Origin: Pelagibius sp. Alg239-R121
GTDB lineage: Bacteria > Pseudomonadota > Alphaproteobacteria > Kiloniellales > Kiloniellaceae
Assembly (NCBI RefSeq): GCF_947331435.1
Contig: NZ_CAMZOF010000001.1
Span: 682,001-746,000 of the forward strand
Direction of reading: 5' to 3'
Length of the DNA stretch: 64,000 nucleotides
Positions within the stretch are counted from its first letter, which is position 1; every line of letters begins with the position of its first letter. Made by a program: the position numbers and the translations under genes. The notes below the pieces were generated by a model. The model made no database searches. It saw nothing but the letters and a program-made list of their open reading frames with translations, and was not told where the DNA came from. This document shows positions 45,837 to 56,120 of the stretch, one piece after another.

Positions 45837-46512
45837 GCATAACTATGACGGCGAGTCACTGAAGCGCGATATCGACGGTGTTTCACGTGAAACATTAAGT
45901 CGGCTTGAATGCTACGCAGAGCTTCTCATCAAGTGGAACAAGTCAATCAATCTGGTAAGTCGCGATAGTCTCCGTGACCTATGGCGTCGGCATTTTCTAG
46001 ATTCCGCACAACTCTTAGAGTTGCTGCCAAACCAAAAGGGCGGAGATGGTCCAGTCTTGGTTGATTTGGGCAGCGGCGCGGGATTTCCAGGCTTGGTGTT
46101 AGCGATCCTCGGCGTAGAGAATGTTCATCTTATTGAATCGGATCAGAGAAAGTCAGTGTTTTTAAGGGAAGTTGCGCGCGCCACTAAATGCCAAGTTGTC
46201 GTCCACAATGCAAGAATTGAGGAGGTCGAACCTTTCCCTGCCGATGTGGTCACAGCGCGCGCATTCGCCCCCATGAGTGACCTCCTAAATTACGCTTGGC
46301 CTTTCTTATCTCGCCCATCTCCACATGGAGGCAATGGTGGTGATCAAGACTTAGATCACAATGGCCAACTCCTTTTACTAAAGGGGAAAAACGTGGATCA
46401 AGAATTGACCGAAGCCGGCAAAAGGTGGAGTATGCGGGTCGAGAGGTTCTCCAGCCGCTCAAGCGTCGATGGTCAAGTCTTGCGGTTGGATGCCCTACCA
46501 ATAGGGGATTAG
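45826..46512 (+). CDS. rsmG: 16S rRNA (guanine-N7) methyltransferase RsmG (GidB)
   Basis: 228 residues. It methylates G527 of 16S rRNA; loss gives low-level streptomycin resistance in other bacteria. The SAM-binding motif is [18 protein letters not shown] and [17 protein letters not shown] follows. The coding sequence contains parS site 2 at codons for VSRET, a common arrangement in gidB. It overlaps mnmG by 11 bases and is 4 bases upstream of parA, so mnmG-rsmG-parA form one operon. Confidence 0.96.
   Translation: MQLEHNYDGESLKRDIDGVSRETLSRLECYAELLIKWNKSINLVSRDSLRDLWRRHFLDSAQLLELLPNQKGGDGPVLVDLGSGAGFPGLVLAILGVENVHLIESDQRKSVFLREVARATKCQVVVHNARIEEVEPFPADVVTARAFAPMSDLLNYAWPFLSRPSPHGGNGGDQDLDHNGQLLLLKGKNVDQELTEAGKRWSMRVERFSSRSSVDGQVLRLDALPIGD
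45879..45894. promoter_or_regulatory. parS centromere site 2, inside rsmG
   Basis: TGTTTCACGTGAAACA again exact, within the 5' part of rsmG (codons 18-23). parS in gidB is well known in other bacteria. Confidence 0.93.
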
Positions 46513-46516
46513 ACAG

Positions 46517-47593
46517 GTGCAACCACAACATTTTGATAGCTCGCGTGATGAAACTTCCAGTGATTCCCTGTCTCACGGGCCCAAAGTTTTAGCAATTGCG
46601 AACCAGAAGGGCGGAGTTGGAAAAACCACGACTGCCGTCAATCTGGCAACCGCGCTTGCCGCCTGTAAGAAGCGTGTTCTCATTATCGATATGGACCCTC
46701 AGGGCAATGCCAGCACCGGTTTGGGCGTTGCACCGGATCGTCGCGCACTGAGTATTTATCATGTCCTTATGGACGGCACACCGATGAAGGACGTGATCAT
46801 CGATACTGCGGTTCCGGGTATGGCCGTTGTCGCCTCAGGCGTTGATCTTTCTGGTGCCGAACTTGAACTGGTAAATTCGGATCGTCGTGAATACCGCTTG
46901 CGTGATGGCTTGGAAGCATTGTTCGGCGCGTATGATTACGTGTTGATCGATTGTCCGCCTGCGCTTGGTCTTTTAACCTTGAACGCCTTTGTCGCCTCGG
47001 ACGCCGTACTGGTGCCTTTGCAGGCCGAATTCTACGCACTTGAAGGATTGTCTCATCTCCTTCGGACCGTGGAACGTGTGAAGCGCGGCTTGAACCCGAA
47101 GTTGGAAATTCAAGGTATTGTGCTGACCATGTTCGATCGCCGCAATAATTTGTGTGACATGGTGGCAGCGGATGTACGAAAACACCTTGGCGATGTTGTG
47201 TACGAGACCATGATTCCGCGGAATGTACGTGTGTCAGAGGCGCCATCCCACGGTAAACCTGTGTTGCTCTACGATATGAACTGCGCCGGATCTCAATCCT
47301 ATATTCGACTGGCCGGTGAAATCCTGCGTCGCGAAAAGACAGCAGGAAGTCCAGGTTCAGAAGTTCCCCATTCTTCCACAATTTCCCGCCCGCAGACGGT
47401 TTCTCAGGCGGGCGCGCCTACTTCAGGCGCTGTGACCGCGCCTAAGGTCACTAAAACGCGGCCTGCGCTTCCTGTCGGTAAAGAACTTAAGGAAGATCCT
47501 GTGGCTGCGGCTATTGCAGGGAGCAAGAGGTTCGGATCAGCCCTTGCCTCGGGTATGGGCTCGGTGCCGACACAGTCTGTTCCTCGACGTTAG
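46517..47593 (+). CDS. parA: Chromosome partitioning ATPase ParA
   Basis: 358 residues starting at GTG 46517. Deviant Walker A KGGVGKTTTAVNLA near residue 36, then DMDPQGNASTGLG and DYVLIDCPPALGLLTLNA identify ParA/Soj. It binds DNA as an ATP dimer and moves ParB-parS complexes. Chromosomal ParA proteins are commonly about 260-290 residues; here a C-terminal tail of about 75 residues, rich in Pro, Thr, Ser and Ala, follows the core. Lies in the mnmG-rsmG-parA operon. Confidence 0.96.
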   Translation: MQPQHFDSSRDETSSDSLSHGPKVLAIANQKGGVGKTTTAVNLATALAACKKRVLIIDMDPQGNASTGLGVAPDRRALSIYHVLMDGTPMKDVIIDTAVPGMAVVASGVDLSGAELELVNSDRREYRLRDGLEALFGAYDYVLIDCPPALGLLTLNAFVASDAVLVPLQAEFYALEGLSHLLRTVERVKRGLNPKLEIQGIVLTMFDRRNNLCDMVAADVRKHLGDVVYETMIPRNVRVSEAPSHGKPVLLYDMNCAGSQSYIRLAGEILRREKTAGSPGSEVPHSSTISRPQTVSQAGAPTSGAVTAPKVTKTRPALPVGKELKEDPVAAAIAGSKRFGSALASGMGSVPTQSVPRR

Positions 47594-47894
47594 TGTCCGA
47601 GGAACCATTGGTTCTACGGTGGCGTTGATGCGAACCGCAGATAAAGTGATAAGTGGACAAGCGTCAAACGCTGTGTGCCGTGAAGAAGAGGGGCGTGCTG
47701 TGGGCTGCGGGGAATGAAGTTAGAGGCCCATTGCGAGCGACGAAAGAGGACACTCAGTTGTATAAGCTGGTGTAGTAATCTCTAAGTCGTTGGTTTAGAT
47801 AAGAAAGAAAAGGCGGAGTTCGTCTCCGGCAACAGGATATGCAAGTTGCGGCGGTGCGCCGCTGTTGACACTTCAACTCATAGGTCGGCCTGTC
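47594..47894. other. Intergenic region between parA and parB
   Basis: 301 bases without a supported gene. A short GC-rich hairpin (GCGGCG, GTG, CGCCGC, 47848-47862) lies 32 bases before parB. parB may have its own promoter here, since parA and parB usually almost touch. Confidence 0.5.
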
Positions 47895-48881
47895 ATGAGC
47901 AATCAAGATCCCTCTGAAATGGAAACGCCGGAGGAAAACCAAGAGGAGAGCGAAAAGCGAACGAATCTGGGACGTGGACTGGCGGCCCTTTTCGGCGATG
48001 AAAACGAAGACTATGCGTCGCTTGACAAGGTACGTTCGAATAAGGAGGTGCCGATCGAGCACCTGCATCCCAATCGCTTTCAGCCAAGACAGTATTTCGA
48101 TGATGAGGCGCTTGCCTCGTTGGCGGATTCCATCCGGGAAAACGGTGTGCTGCAGCCTATTGTGGTTCGCCGGCATCCCGAGCGCAGCAGCGAGTATGAA
48201 ATTATCGCCGGTGAACGGCGTTGGAGGGCGTCGCAGAAGGCCCTGCTGCATGAGGTTCCCGTTGTTATTCGGGAATTTACAGACTCTCAGGCCCTTGAAG
48301 TTGCCATCGTCGAGAATGTGCAACGTCAGGATCTTTCACCACTGGAAGAGGCCGAGGGTTACCGCAGACTGATGGATGAATTCAGCCATACTCAAGAAGA
48401 TCTTGGCCGGGTTGTCGGGAAAAGCCGGAGCCACATCGCCAATACCCTGCGCCTTTTGACTTTACCGGATGCGGTTAAGTCTTATCTCGAACAGGGCGAT
48501 CTCAGTGCGGGACATGCGCGCGCGCTGATAGGTGCGGACAATCCGGAATCTCTGGCTAAGCGTATCGTTGCCGATGGTTTGAGCGTTCGCGAGACCGAAC
48601 GTGTGGCGAAACGTGCGAAAACCGGCGAGCAGGAAGAGCCGGCAAGGGTTGCATCCAAAGCACCGGGTCAAGCCAGCGGCATGGGAAGCGGCGAAGCACG
48701 TCCCGTTCCTTTCGAAAAAGATGCCGATACCATCGCTCTTGAGCGTGATTTGTCCAATATGTTGGGTCTGGAGGTCGCTATCGAGTTCTACGGTAAAGGC
48801 GGATCACTCATGATCCGTTACGAGACCCTTGAACAGCTGGACGACGTTCTTCATCGCTTAAATCAGGTCCCTCCGAACTAA
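47895..48881 (+). CDS. parB: Chromosome partitioning protein ParB
   Basis: 328 residues from ATG 47895. Start region includes NLGRGLAALFGDENED, the ParA-contacting N-terminus. CTP-binding boxes show QPIVVRRHPERSSEYEIIAGERRWRA (in part) and ENVQRQDLSPLEEAEGY. The helix-turn-helix is HTQEDLGRVVGKSRSHIANTLRLL (in part) and a C-terminal dimerisation domain ends the protein. It loads at parS as a CTP-dependent clamp; two parS sites are nearby. Converges on holA. Confidence 0.97.
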   Translation: MSNQDPSEMETPEENQEESEKRTNLGRGLAALFGDENEDYASLDKVRSNKEVPIEHLHPNRFQPRQYFDDEALASLADSIRENGVLQPIVVRRHPERSSEYEIIAGERRWRASQKALLHEVPVVIREFTDSQALEVAIVENVQRQDLSPLEEAEGYRRLMDEFSHTQEDLGRVVGKSRSHIANTLRLLTLPDAVKSYLEQGDLSAGHARALIGADNPESLAKRIVADGLSVRETERVAKRAKTGEQEEPARVASKAPGQASGMGSGEARPVPFEKDADTIALERDLSNMLGLEVAIEFYGKGGSLMIRYETLEQLDDVLHRLNQVPPN

Positions 48882-48991
48882 GTCGGTGGGGTCGACAGGC
48901 ATAAATTCGGAAGTTTAAAGGCCTTAGAGACAAAATTTGAGCGTGATTGAAGCAATTCGGCTCTCATCACGCTCTCTGGCTTCGCCAGATT

Positions 48992-50035
48992 CTAGCGACG
49001 CTGGCGTCGCCTTAGAGGTGAGGCGGCGGAGATCTCAAAAAGAGCCCTCGAACACAGGATTTCTGCCGGCGCGCCGGTCTTTTTGCATTCTCGTTCGGTT
49101 TCCAGCAGTCGCGCTGTTGCGCGGGCAAGCTTGTTCTGTGGCCAGGCATTGGCTTGCGCCTTGAACTGCGCTGCTGTTTTCCAGAACAAAGGTGGCCTGA
49201 GTTTCTTAGCGGCGTCGTCCATACTGAGGCCTTGCGCCATCAATCCGGAGACAAACTGCAGCTTATGAAAATGGCGTGCCAAAGCGCGCAGTATCGTGAC
49301 TGCATGGCTGCCTTCCTGGAAACTTCGATTCAGCATCCGTTCAACCATCGCCAGATTGCCCGATGCGACGCTGAAGGCGAGGTCATCCAGGGTCAGGTCT
49401 GCAGTATCGCCTACGCACGCCGTTACGTCGTCGAGGTCGATCGTTCCCGCCGTCTGGCCTTTGTAGAGCGCGAGTTTGTCGACTTCCCGGCGCGTAACCT
49501 GCCTATCACCGCCCAGGTTTTCGCTAAGGTAGGCGAGGGCGTCGGGCGTGATGCTGTGCCCATAATTGCTCAGACTTGCCTGAATTATACCTGGCAAGGA
49601 GCGCCGGTCGTCCCGGTAGCAGGCAATTGCCGCGCCCGCTTTTTCACCTTCAAACAGTTTGCGCAAGCTCGACCTTGCGGGAAGGTCTCCGGCTTCAAGT
49701 ACGACAAAAGCGTCGCCGGGCAGATTTGCGAAGAAATCTTTTACAACGGCAGTTATGCCGTCTGAGGTTTCGCGGATTCGCACGACTCTGCGCCCGCCCA
49801 TCATCGAAATCGCCGCAGCCTCGTCATTTAGTCTCGCTGGATCGTCTTTGAGATCGCCTGCGGAGAGATCCGTGACGCGAAAGGGATCTTTCAGGTCATC
49901 TACGACTGTTTTTGCCAGGGTTTCAGATCTTTCCCGTACCATACCGTTGTCCTGCCCAAATACGAGGACAGCACGGATTGAGGGCTCTGGCTTAGAGACG
50001 AATCTCTCAATTTGTGCGGGGGCTATCTTTACCAA
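48992..50035 (-). CDS. holA: DNA polymerase III delta subunit
   Basis: 347 residues beginning at TTG 50035 (no closer ATG gives the family start). HolA opens the beta clamp within the clamp loader. AVLVFGQDNGMVRERSETLA near the N-terminus, LPARSSLRKLFEGEKAGAAIACY and the C-terminal helical bundle with AVTILRALARHFHKL are characteristic. It follows lptE on the same strand after 81 bases, as in other alphaproteobacteria (leuS-lptE-holA). Its arginine-rich C-terminus coincides with a GC-rich palindrome at 48995-49010. Confidence 0.94.
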   Translation of the reverse strand: MVKIAPAQIERFVSKPEPSIRAVLVFGQDNGMVRERSETLAKTVVDDLKDPFRVTDLSAGDLKDDPARLNDEAAAISMMGGRRVVRIRETSDGITAVVKDFFANLPGDAFVVLEAGDLPARSSLRKLFEGEKAGAAIACYRDDRRSLPGIIQASLSNYGHSITPDALAYLSENLGGDRQVTRREVDKLALYKGQTAGTIDLDDVTACVGDTADLTLDDLAFSVASGNLAMVERMLNRSFQEGSHAVTILRALARHFHKLQFVSGLMAQGLSMDDAAKKLRPPLFWKTAAQFKAQANAWPQNKLARATARLLETERECKKTGAPAEILCSRALFEISAASPLRRRQRR

Positions 50036-50116
50036 GGGTCAGAATCCACCGTTTTGCTGGCGACGTACGGAAATTGATCACTTGCTGGTTAGGAAAGTCC
50101 CAAAGAAGTCAGCCTG

Positions 50117-50743
50117 TTAAGAGCCCGATGCCTTCACGGAGGCACGGGCAGAAGTGAAATGCGCAGCTAAGCGAATTCTTATATCGTCGGCAATATCCCG
50201 AAGCGTGCGACTCCTAGCGTCGGCTTCAGAAATCGTCGAGGCGAATTGTTTCTCGAGAATGTTGTAGCTGCTAACCGACCGGGACCGCCCGGTCGAAACC
50301 ATCTTCTGATTATCGGAGCGGCGGAGCTGATAGATCGCGACGATAGACAGATCAGCGCGCGTTGCGGTTTCGTCGCTTTCGAAGGCGACTTCCCTGATCG
50401 ATTCCGTCAGGCGGACCTGCAACTCGTACTTTGGCGCGGTCGGCTGTCCGGCGGGATTCAGGCGATCTCTCAGAAGATTATGCATCTCCTGGCCGGCCCG
50501 GTCTGATAAAGGGGCAATCCGGATCGCCGCAAGTTCGTTCAATGTCGAACCGTTTCCGGCCGCATTGACGCTGCCTGACGCAGCAGCGCTGTCCTGGCTG
50601 TTGAGCGGTTGAAAGCCACAGCCGGTCAGGGCAAGAGATGCAATCAGCGTCGCCGTCAAGAGGCCGTATTTGCGTTGGTGAAACCGGCCGGATTGCTGAG
50701 CGGCAGCTTTTGAAAACCGGGCAGATACGACTGGTAACCCCAT
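50117..50743 (-). CDS. lptE: LPS-assembly lipoprotein LptE
   Basis: 208 residues from ATG 50743, separated from the leuS stop by one base. A lipoprotein signal ends in LIASLALTGCGFQPL, the typical LptE start; the mature part has IRIAPLSDRAGQEMHNLLRDRLNP and a tail of helix. LptE plugs the LptD barrel and is needed to put LPS in the outer membrane. The N-terminus before the signal is about 28 residues long and basic. Sequence conservation is low in this family, but context is decisive. Confidence 0.92.
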   Translation of the reverse strand: MGLPVVSARFSKAAAQQSGRFHQRKYGLLTATLIASLALTGCGFQPLNSQDSAAASGSVNAAGNGSTLNELAAIRIAPLSDRAGQEMHNLLRDRLNPAGQPTAPKYELQVRLTESIREVAFESDETATRADLSIVAIYQLRRSDNQKMVSTGRSRSVSSYNILEKQFASTISEADARSRTLRDIADDIRIRLAAHFTSARASVKASGS

Positions 50744-50744
50744 A

Positions 50745-53321
50745 TTATACAACAATATTGACCACCCGGTTTTTTACAATAATCAGCTTGCGTACCTGCT
50801 TTTCGCCGATCGCCCGCTGCACGCCTGGTTGCTGCAGCGCCGCTTCACGCACCGAGTCGTCCGCTTCGTCGACGACGATATCGATAGTTGCTCTCAGCTT
50901 GCCGTTCACCTGGATCGGCAAAGTCACGGTCTCTTCGGCGGTAAGCGTATCATCCGCAAGCGGCCAAGCCTCGTCAACCAACAGGCCCTTATGACCAAGA
51001 CGCTGCCACAGCTCCTCTGCCAGATGGGGCATCATCGGCCCGAACAGACGAACCAAGACTTCAAACGCTTCCCGCTTTGCCCACAGAGCGTCCGGTTCTT
51101 CGCTGCGGGCAGATGTCAGGCTGTTGGTGAGCTCGTAAAGCTTTGCGACGGCCCGGTTAAAACGGAATTGTTCGATCGCATCGGTCACATCGGCAATGGT
51201 CTTGTGTGTGGTCCGACGCAAATCACTTGCTTTGTCACCGAAAGCAGTCGGCACCGGACCCCCGATGGCCGGCAGCTTTTCCGTATCTTCACTGATCAGG
51301 CGCCACAAACGCTGAACAAAACGCCAGGCTCCCTCTACGCCAGCCTCAGTCCACTCCATATCTCGCTCGGGCGGGCTGTCCGACAGCATGAACCAGCGTG
51401 CCGTGTCCGCACCATACGTGCCGATGATTTCAGCCGGATCAATCGTGTTCTTCTTCGACTTACTCATCTTGATAGAGCGGCCGACGGTCACCGGTTTGCC
51501 TGACGATGTGATTGGGTTTCCGCCGCCATCGCGCTGCAGATCGGCTGGCGGGAGCCATTCTCCGGATTCGTCCTGATAGGTTTCGTGGCAGACCATGCCC
51601 TGTGTGAACAGGCCCGAGAAGGGCTCGTCGAGATTCAGGTAGCCACAACGTTTCAGAGCGCGGGTAAAGAAACGCGAATACAGCAGATGCAGGACGGCAT
51701 GCTCAACGCCTCCGATGTACTGATCGACAGGCAGCCAGTAATCGACCGCGTCCTTATCCATCGCGTTTTCCGCGCGGGGCGAGCAAAAGCGGGCGAAGTA
51801 CCAGGAGGATTCCGTAAAGGTATCGAACGTATCGGTTTCGCGCTGGGCTTCCTTGCCACAGGCCGGGCAGGTCGTGTGTTTCCAGGTCGCATGGTGGTCC
51901 AATGGATTGCCTGGTTTATCGAAGGACACGTCATCCGGCAGCTGAACCGGTAAATCTGATTCCGGCACCGGAACGATACCACAATCACCGCAGTGAATAA
52001 CGGGAATAGGGCAGCCCCAATAGCGCTGACGCGATACCCCCCAATCGCGCAGACGGTATTGAATCGTGCCGGTCCCGGCTTGCAGAGATTCCAGTTCCTC
52101 GATCACCCGCCGTTTGGCATCGTCGACGGTTAAGTCATTCAGAAAACGAGAGTTTATGATTCTGCCGTCGCCGACGTAGGCCTCATTGCCGATCTCGAAG
52201 TCTGCGGCGTCGGCCTGTGGCGGCAGTACGACCGGAACAACTGTCAGGCCGTATTTTCTGGCGAAATCCAGGTCACGCTGATCGTGTCCAGGACAGCCAA
52301 AAATCGCACCTGTGCCATATTCCATCAAGACGAAGTTGGCGATAAAAACCGGCAGCTCAATGTCCGGGTCCAATGGGTGACGTACCCTCAAGCCGGTGTC
52401 ATAGCCGAGCTTTTCCGCTTTTTCTATAGCCTCTTCACTGGTGCCCATGCGGTTGCATTCGGCAACAAAGGCGGCAGCTTGTTCGTCATTCTCACACAGA
52501 CCGGTGGTCAGGGGATGGTTGGGCGAAAGCGCGCAAAAAGAGGCACCAAACAAGGTGTCGGGGCGCGTTGTGAAAACCTCAATCTCTGCAGTATCGCTGT
52601 AGCCGGGCGCGTTGACGAAGGGAAAGCGGACGTGTGCACCTTCGGACCGGCCGATCCAGTTGTGCTGCATGACCCGTACCTTTTCGGGCCAGCGGTCCAG
52701 GGTAGACAGGTCATCCAACAGTTCGTCAGCAAATTCCGTGATCTTGAAGACCCACTGCGGCAGCTTTCGTTTTTCCACCAGAGCGTTAGAGCGCCAGCCA
52801 CGACCATCGATGACCTGCTCATTCGCCAGGACCGTATGGTCGACGGGGTCCCAGTTGACCCAGGATTCCTTGCGATAGACCAGTCCCGCCTTAAGGAAGT
52901 CCAAAAACATCTTCTGTTCGTGGCGGTAATAGCCAGGATGACAGGTGGCGATCTCTCTCGACCAATCGAGTGACAGGCCCATGGTCTTGAGCTGATCGCG
53001 CATAATGGCGATGTTTTCGTATGTCCAGTCGCCTGGCGGGACCTTTTTCTCGATCGCCGCATTTTCCGCAGGAAGACCAAAAGCGTCCCAGCCCATGGGG
53101 TGCAGCACGTTAAAGCCGCGGGCTCGTTTATAGCGGGCGATGACGTCGCCAATGGTGTAGTTGCGGACGTGGCCCATGTGGATGCGCCCAGAGGGATAGG
53201 GGAACATCTCGAGGACGTAATATTTGGGTTTTGAACGATCTTCGGTAACGGCAAAACATGCGGCGTCGTTCCAGACGCCTTGCCATTTCGTCTCGGTTTC
53301 CTTGGCGTTATAGCGGCTCAT
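50745..53321 (-). CDS. leuS: Leucyl-tRNA synthetase
   Basis: 858 residues, complete. Class I signature HIGH is [22 protein letters not shown] is present as [12 protein letters not shown]. The CP1 editing domain is inserted at about 220-420 ([12 protein letters not shown]). It charges tRNA-Leu. Adjacent genes lptE and holA follow downstream in the same orientation with 1- and 81-base gaps. The C-terminal domain (from about residue 790) ends in VVNIVV. Confidence 0.98.
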   Translation of the reverse strand: MSRYNAKETETKWQGVWNDAACFAVTEDRSKPKYYVLEMFPYPSGRIHMGHVRNYTIGDVIARYKRARGFNVLHPMGWDAFGLPAENAAIEKKVPPGDWTYENIAIMRDQLKTMGLSLDWSREIATCHPGYYRHEQKMFLDFLKAGLVYRKESWVNWDPVDHTVLANEQVIDGRGWRSNALVEKRKLPQWVFKITEFADELLDDLSTLDRWPEKVRVMQHNWIGRSEGAHVRFPFVNAPGYSDTAEIEVFTTRPDTLFGASFCALSPNHPLTTGLCENDEQAAAFVAECNRMGTSEEAIEKAEKLGYDTGLRVRHPLDPDIELPVFIANFVLMEYGTGAIFGCPGHDQRDLDFARKYGLTVVPVVLPPQADAADFEIGNEAYVGDGRIINSRFLNDLTVDDAKRRVIEELESLQAGTGTIQYRLRDWGVSRQRYWGCPIPVIHCGDCGIVPVPESDLPVQLPDDVSFDKPGNPLDHHATWKHTTCPACGKEAQRETDTFDTFTESSWYFARFCSPRAENAMDKDAVDYWLPVDQYIGGVEHAVLHLLYSRFFTRALKRCGYLNLDEPFSGLFTQGMVCHETYQDESGEWLPPADLQRDGGGNPITSSGKPVTVGRSIKMSKSKKNTIDPAEIIGTYGADTARWFMLSDSPPERDMEWTEAGVEGAWRFVQRLWRLISEDTEKLPAIGGPVPTAFGDKASDLRRTTHKTIADVTDAIEQFRFNRAVAKLYELTNSLTSARSEEPDALWAKREAFEVLVRLFGPMMPHLAEELWQRLGHKGLLVDEAWPLADDTLTAEETVTLPIQVNGKLRATIDIVVDEADDSVREAALQQPGVQRAIGEKQVRKLIIVKNRVVNIVV

Positions 53322-53517
53322 CGGTCAATCTGCTGGTTTATCTTAAGTATTCGAAAGGCGGCCGGTGTCGTGGAAAGTATCGGTCTCCGACGAGTAAGTT
53401 GTTGTCTCACTGATCCTGTCGGACCAGTTGAGCGAGCAATGGGAGCATATACGCGGATTGTCCCCTCGGACCGAGACTAACCGACAACTTGTCGAGAGAC
53501 CGGAACCTCCACCGTCG

Positions 53518-54075
53518 CTACTGGATGGATGCGATACGTAGCTGGCGTGCCCGGGTAAGAATGGCGTTTTCGAGATCGGCTGAGGTTTCGGTGCGCACAT
53601 CTGCGTCAATCCAGGCGCCGCTGCCATTCTGGACCTGGCGAAACACCGAAGCGCGAATACCATCGGCGCGCAGGTCTCTACCCAGAATGTAGACGTTTAC
53701 CTTCACGCGCTCAGCCCTGGTTTCGGGCGGCGAATACCAGTCGGTGATGATGACTCCGCCGAATGGATCGGCAGACGATAAGGGCATGAAAGATATGGTG
53801 TCCAACGACGCGCGCCAAAGAAAGCTGTTTACGCCGATGCCGCTGCCACCGCCTTGAGCCGGGTTCTGGTCGGAATTGCCGAACAGCTGCAGCCCGTCTC
53901 CGCCGAAAACGCTTTCGCGCGACTCATAGGTTCCGCCACCACCACCGGGTTTGCGGCGGGGATAGGTCGTATCCGGATCGGCATATTGGCAAGCTGCGGT
54001 GGACAACAGAAAAAGACCTGCCGCAACTGCTGCAAGTATCCGAAAGCCGGAGGACGCTTGAGTTGCCTTGGGCAT
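53518..54075 (-). CDS. DUF3576 lipoprotein
   Basis: 185 residues. A signal peptide ends in LFLLSTAACQYADPD, so the mature protein is a lipoprotein; a glycine-rich linker (KPGGGGG) and a compact domain with GVNSFLWRASLDTISFMPL and DPFGGVIITDWYSPPE follow. This is DUF3576, found almost only in alphaproteobacteria, usually next to leuS. Function unknown; an outer-membrane role is likely from the anchor. Same strand as leuS, 196 bases upstream. Confidence 0.9.
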   Translation of the reverse strand: MPKATQASSGFRILAAVAAGLFLLSTAACQYADPDTTYPRRKPGGGGGTYESRESVFGGDGLQLFGNSDQNPAQGGGSGIGVNSFLWRASLDTISFMPLSSADPFGGVIITDWYSPPETRAERVKVNVYILGRDLRADGIRASVFRQVQNGSGAWIDADVRTETSADLENAILTRARQLRIASIQ

Positions 54076-54517
54076 TGCTTTTCCTTGAGTCCTTCTATGT
54101 TTTCGAGCTGGTGAGCGTTAAGAATCGTTTAAACCACGGTGGTCGGGCAAGGTCAAGAAAACCTCGTTCGCATAAAAGCGACGCAAGTCCTGATTATTCG
54201 CTCATTCGAGAACACGGCCAGGAGACTTGTGATGAACAGAATTACCCGTGGACAGGCGCAATGTGTCTTAGAAATATCACGGTTAAGTGACTGACTTCAC
54301 ACCAAGTTGATTGATCCTTGAGGCAGCGAGAGATTAACGTGACCGTGAGGGCGGTGACCACTGAAAGTGGTGGCCGAAGATTCGGGTTGCGCCGTGCGGA
54401 CCAATCCGCATTCACAGTGTTTTCGTGTCGCGGGATGCGATGTCGGCCAACGAGAATTTCAGACCATAGAGTGCGAATTCGCAATATTGCGGTAACTCGA
54501 TCTAGGGGTAATCTTTT
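54076..54517. other. Intergenic region upstream of the first porin
   Basis: 442 bases between divergent genes; no supported reading frame. Short dyads such as CCACTGAAAGTGG are visible near 54359-54371. The promoter and leader of the first porin are expected here. Confidence 0.45.
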
Positions 54518-55585
54518 ATGAGAAACAGGCTTCTTGGCGGTACTGCGCTCGTCGCGGCCGGCATGCTGGCTGCGCCTGCAGTACAGGCTGAAGATCCCAT
54601 TCAACTGGGTGTCGGCGGCTTCATGGAGCAGTATTTCGGATACGCTTCATCGGACATCGACGATAGGGATCATTTCGATCAAAAGTCTGATTCGGAAATC
54701 ATCTTTTCCGGCTCGACGACTTTGGATAACGGAATCCAGTTCGGTGTGAATGTACAGCTCGAAGGCAACACTTCCGGTGATACCATCGACGAATCTTATG
54801 CTTTTATCGAAGGTGACTTTGGTCGTGTTCTGTTGGGTTCGGAGAACACAGCAGGCTATCTGATGTCCGTTGCGGCACCGAACGTCGGTATCGGCATCAA
54901 CACCGGTGACCAGATCGACTGGGTGCCGATTGTAAACGAAGCGAGCTATTTTCGCGGGACCCTGGGTTCAACCTTCGTTGAAAACAACGCGGTCAACGAC
55001 GTTAACCGGCTGACCTACTTCACGCCGCGCTTCTCCGGTTTGCAGGGCGGTATTTCCTATACGCCTGATGCGGCTGAAGACGACAATACGCAGCCGAGTG
55101 AAAATGCAGCGTTCCACGATGGTATCGACGTTGGTTTGAACTTCACTGAGAACTTCGGCGGTTTTGACGTCGCAGCCTATGGCCGTTACGGCATTGCGTC
55201 AAATGACGCAACGGGTGGTGACGATCCCACGATCTTCAGCACCGGCCTTGAGTTGGGCTTCGCTGGATTTACAGTGGGCGGTTCCTACGCACAGCAGGAA
55301 GATGCCGGCCGGAACGAAGGACAGGCCTTCGACATCGGTGCAGCCTATGGCACCGGGCCGTGGGCTGTGTCGGTCACCTATTTCCAGGGTGAAGCTGATG
55401 GCGATACGGCTTCCAACGGTGACGAGGAAATCTCGACCGTGGAAGTGGCTGCAAGCTATGCCTTGGGGCCGGGAATCAAGGTCATCGGTTCAGTAGGGTA
55501 CAACGAATTCGATGACGATAGCGATGGGACCGACGACAGCAACGACGGTTACTGGGTGGTTTCGGGCATCCAGCTTTCGTTCTAA
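54518..55585 (+). CDS. Outer-membrane porin, first paralog
   Basis: 355 residues. A signal peptide ends in AAPAVQAEDP. The rest is beta-rich, ends in IQLSF with the C-terminal Phe expected for a BAM substrate, and has acidic loops (DDRDHFDQKSD; DDDSDGTDDSNDG). It is a general-type trimeric porin of alphaproteobacterial form. It shares most of its sequence with the second porin; the largest differences are near residues 138-165, possibly a pore or surface loop. Codons are less biased than in the second copy, suggesting lower expression. A strong terminator follows. Confidence 0.9.
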   Translation: MRNRLLGGTALVAAGMLAAPAVQAEDPIQLGVGGFMEQYFGYASSDIDDRDHFDQKSDSEIIFSGSTTLDNGIQFGVNVQLEGNTSGDTIDESYAFIEGDFGRVLLGSENTAGYLMSVAAPNVGIGINTGDQIDWVPIVNEASYFRGTLGSTFVENNAVNDVNRLTYFTPRFSGLQGGISYTPDAAEDDNTQPSENAAFHDGIDVGLNFTENFGGFDVAAYGRYGIASNDATGGDDPTIFSTGLELGFAGFTVGGSYAQQEDAGRNEGQAFDIGAAYGTGPWAVSVTYFQGEADGDTASNGDEEISTVEVAASYALGPGIKVIGSVGYNEFDDDSDGTDDSNDGYWVVSGIQLSF

Positions 55586-56120
55586 AGCCTTTGAATCTGG
55601 CTTTGCTTTGAACTGGCAAAAACGGTCAACCTCGAAGCAGGGCGTTCAACTTAGGTTTTGTGAATTGGAGGGGCAACTTCGGTTGCCCCTTCCTTTTTTT
55701 GTGCAAATTGAACCTGACGACCTGCTTCGGCTCCTTGCCACGCACAGATGGGGGTTTCTTTGCCACACCGCTTGAAGGTTGGATCAAGCGCACCACTATT
55801 TGAGGCGTATCCTCGACTTTTCGCCAGCCGCCAGCCGTTAGCTGCAGACCTGGCCGCAAACATTCTGTTGCAATTTCGTCACAGCATTGCGAAAATGTCA
55901 CTCCACCTTGCGGGTTGGCGTTGACCAATTAACCGTTTCGATTAATCTGCGCTCGTCTTCCGCAGTTGGTGGAGGTCGTTGTTGTGGTTTTGACCCTTAG
56001 ATTCATTGACTTGTCGTTCAAACTTCAAGTCGGGCCTAGAGATAGGGATCACAACCTCAGCAAGATCAAAAAAACACGTACGTGTACCAAATTGGTAACT
56101 CAAATTAGGGGTTAACTTTA
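55586..56120. other. Intergenic region between the porins
   Basis: 535 bases. After the terminator, the part nearest the second porin has ACACGTACGTGT (56074-56085), a perfect palindrome, directly followed by TACCAAATTGGTA (56085-56097), another dyad. These lie 23-47 bases before the start and may be operators. No gene recognised. Confidence 0.55.
55669..55700 (+). terminator. Rho-independent terminator of the first porin gene
   Basis: AGGGGCAAC (55669-55677) pairs with GTTGCCCCT (55682-55690) around a TTCG tetraloop, followed by TCCTTTTTTT. Strong intrinsic terminator, 84 bases after the stop. Confidence 0.92.

Noticed and set aside
48995-49010. Perfect GC-rich dyad between parB and holA as a bidirectional terminator
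   Set aside because: It lies within the holA coding end and has a two-base centre and no T-run, so a terminator is not supported.
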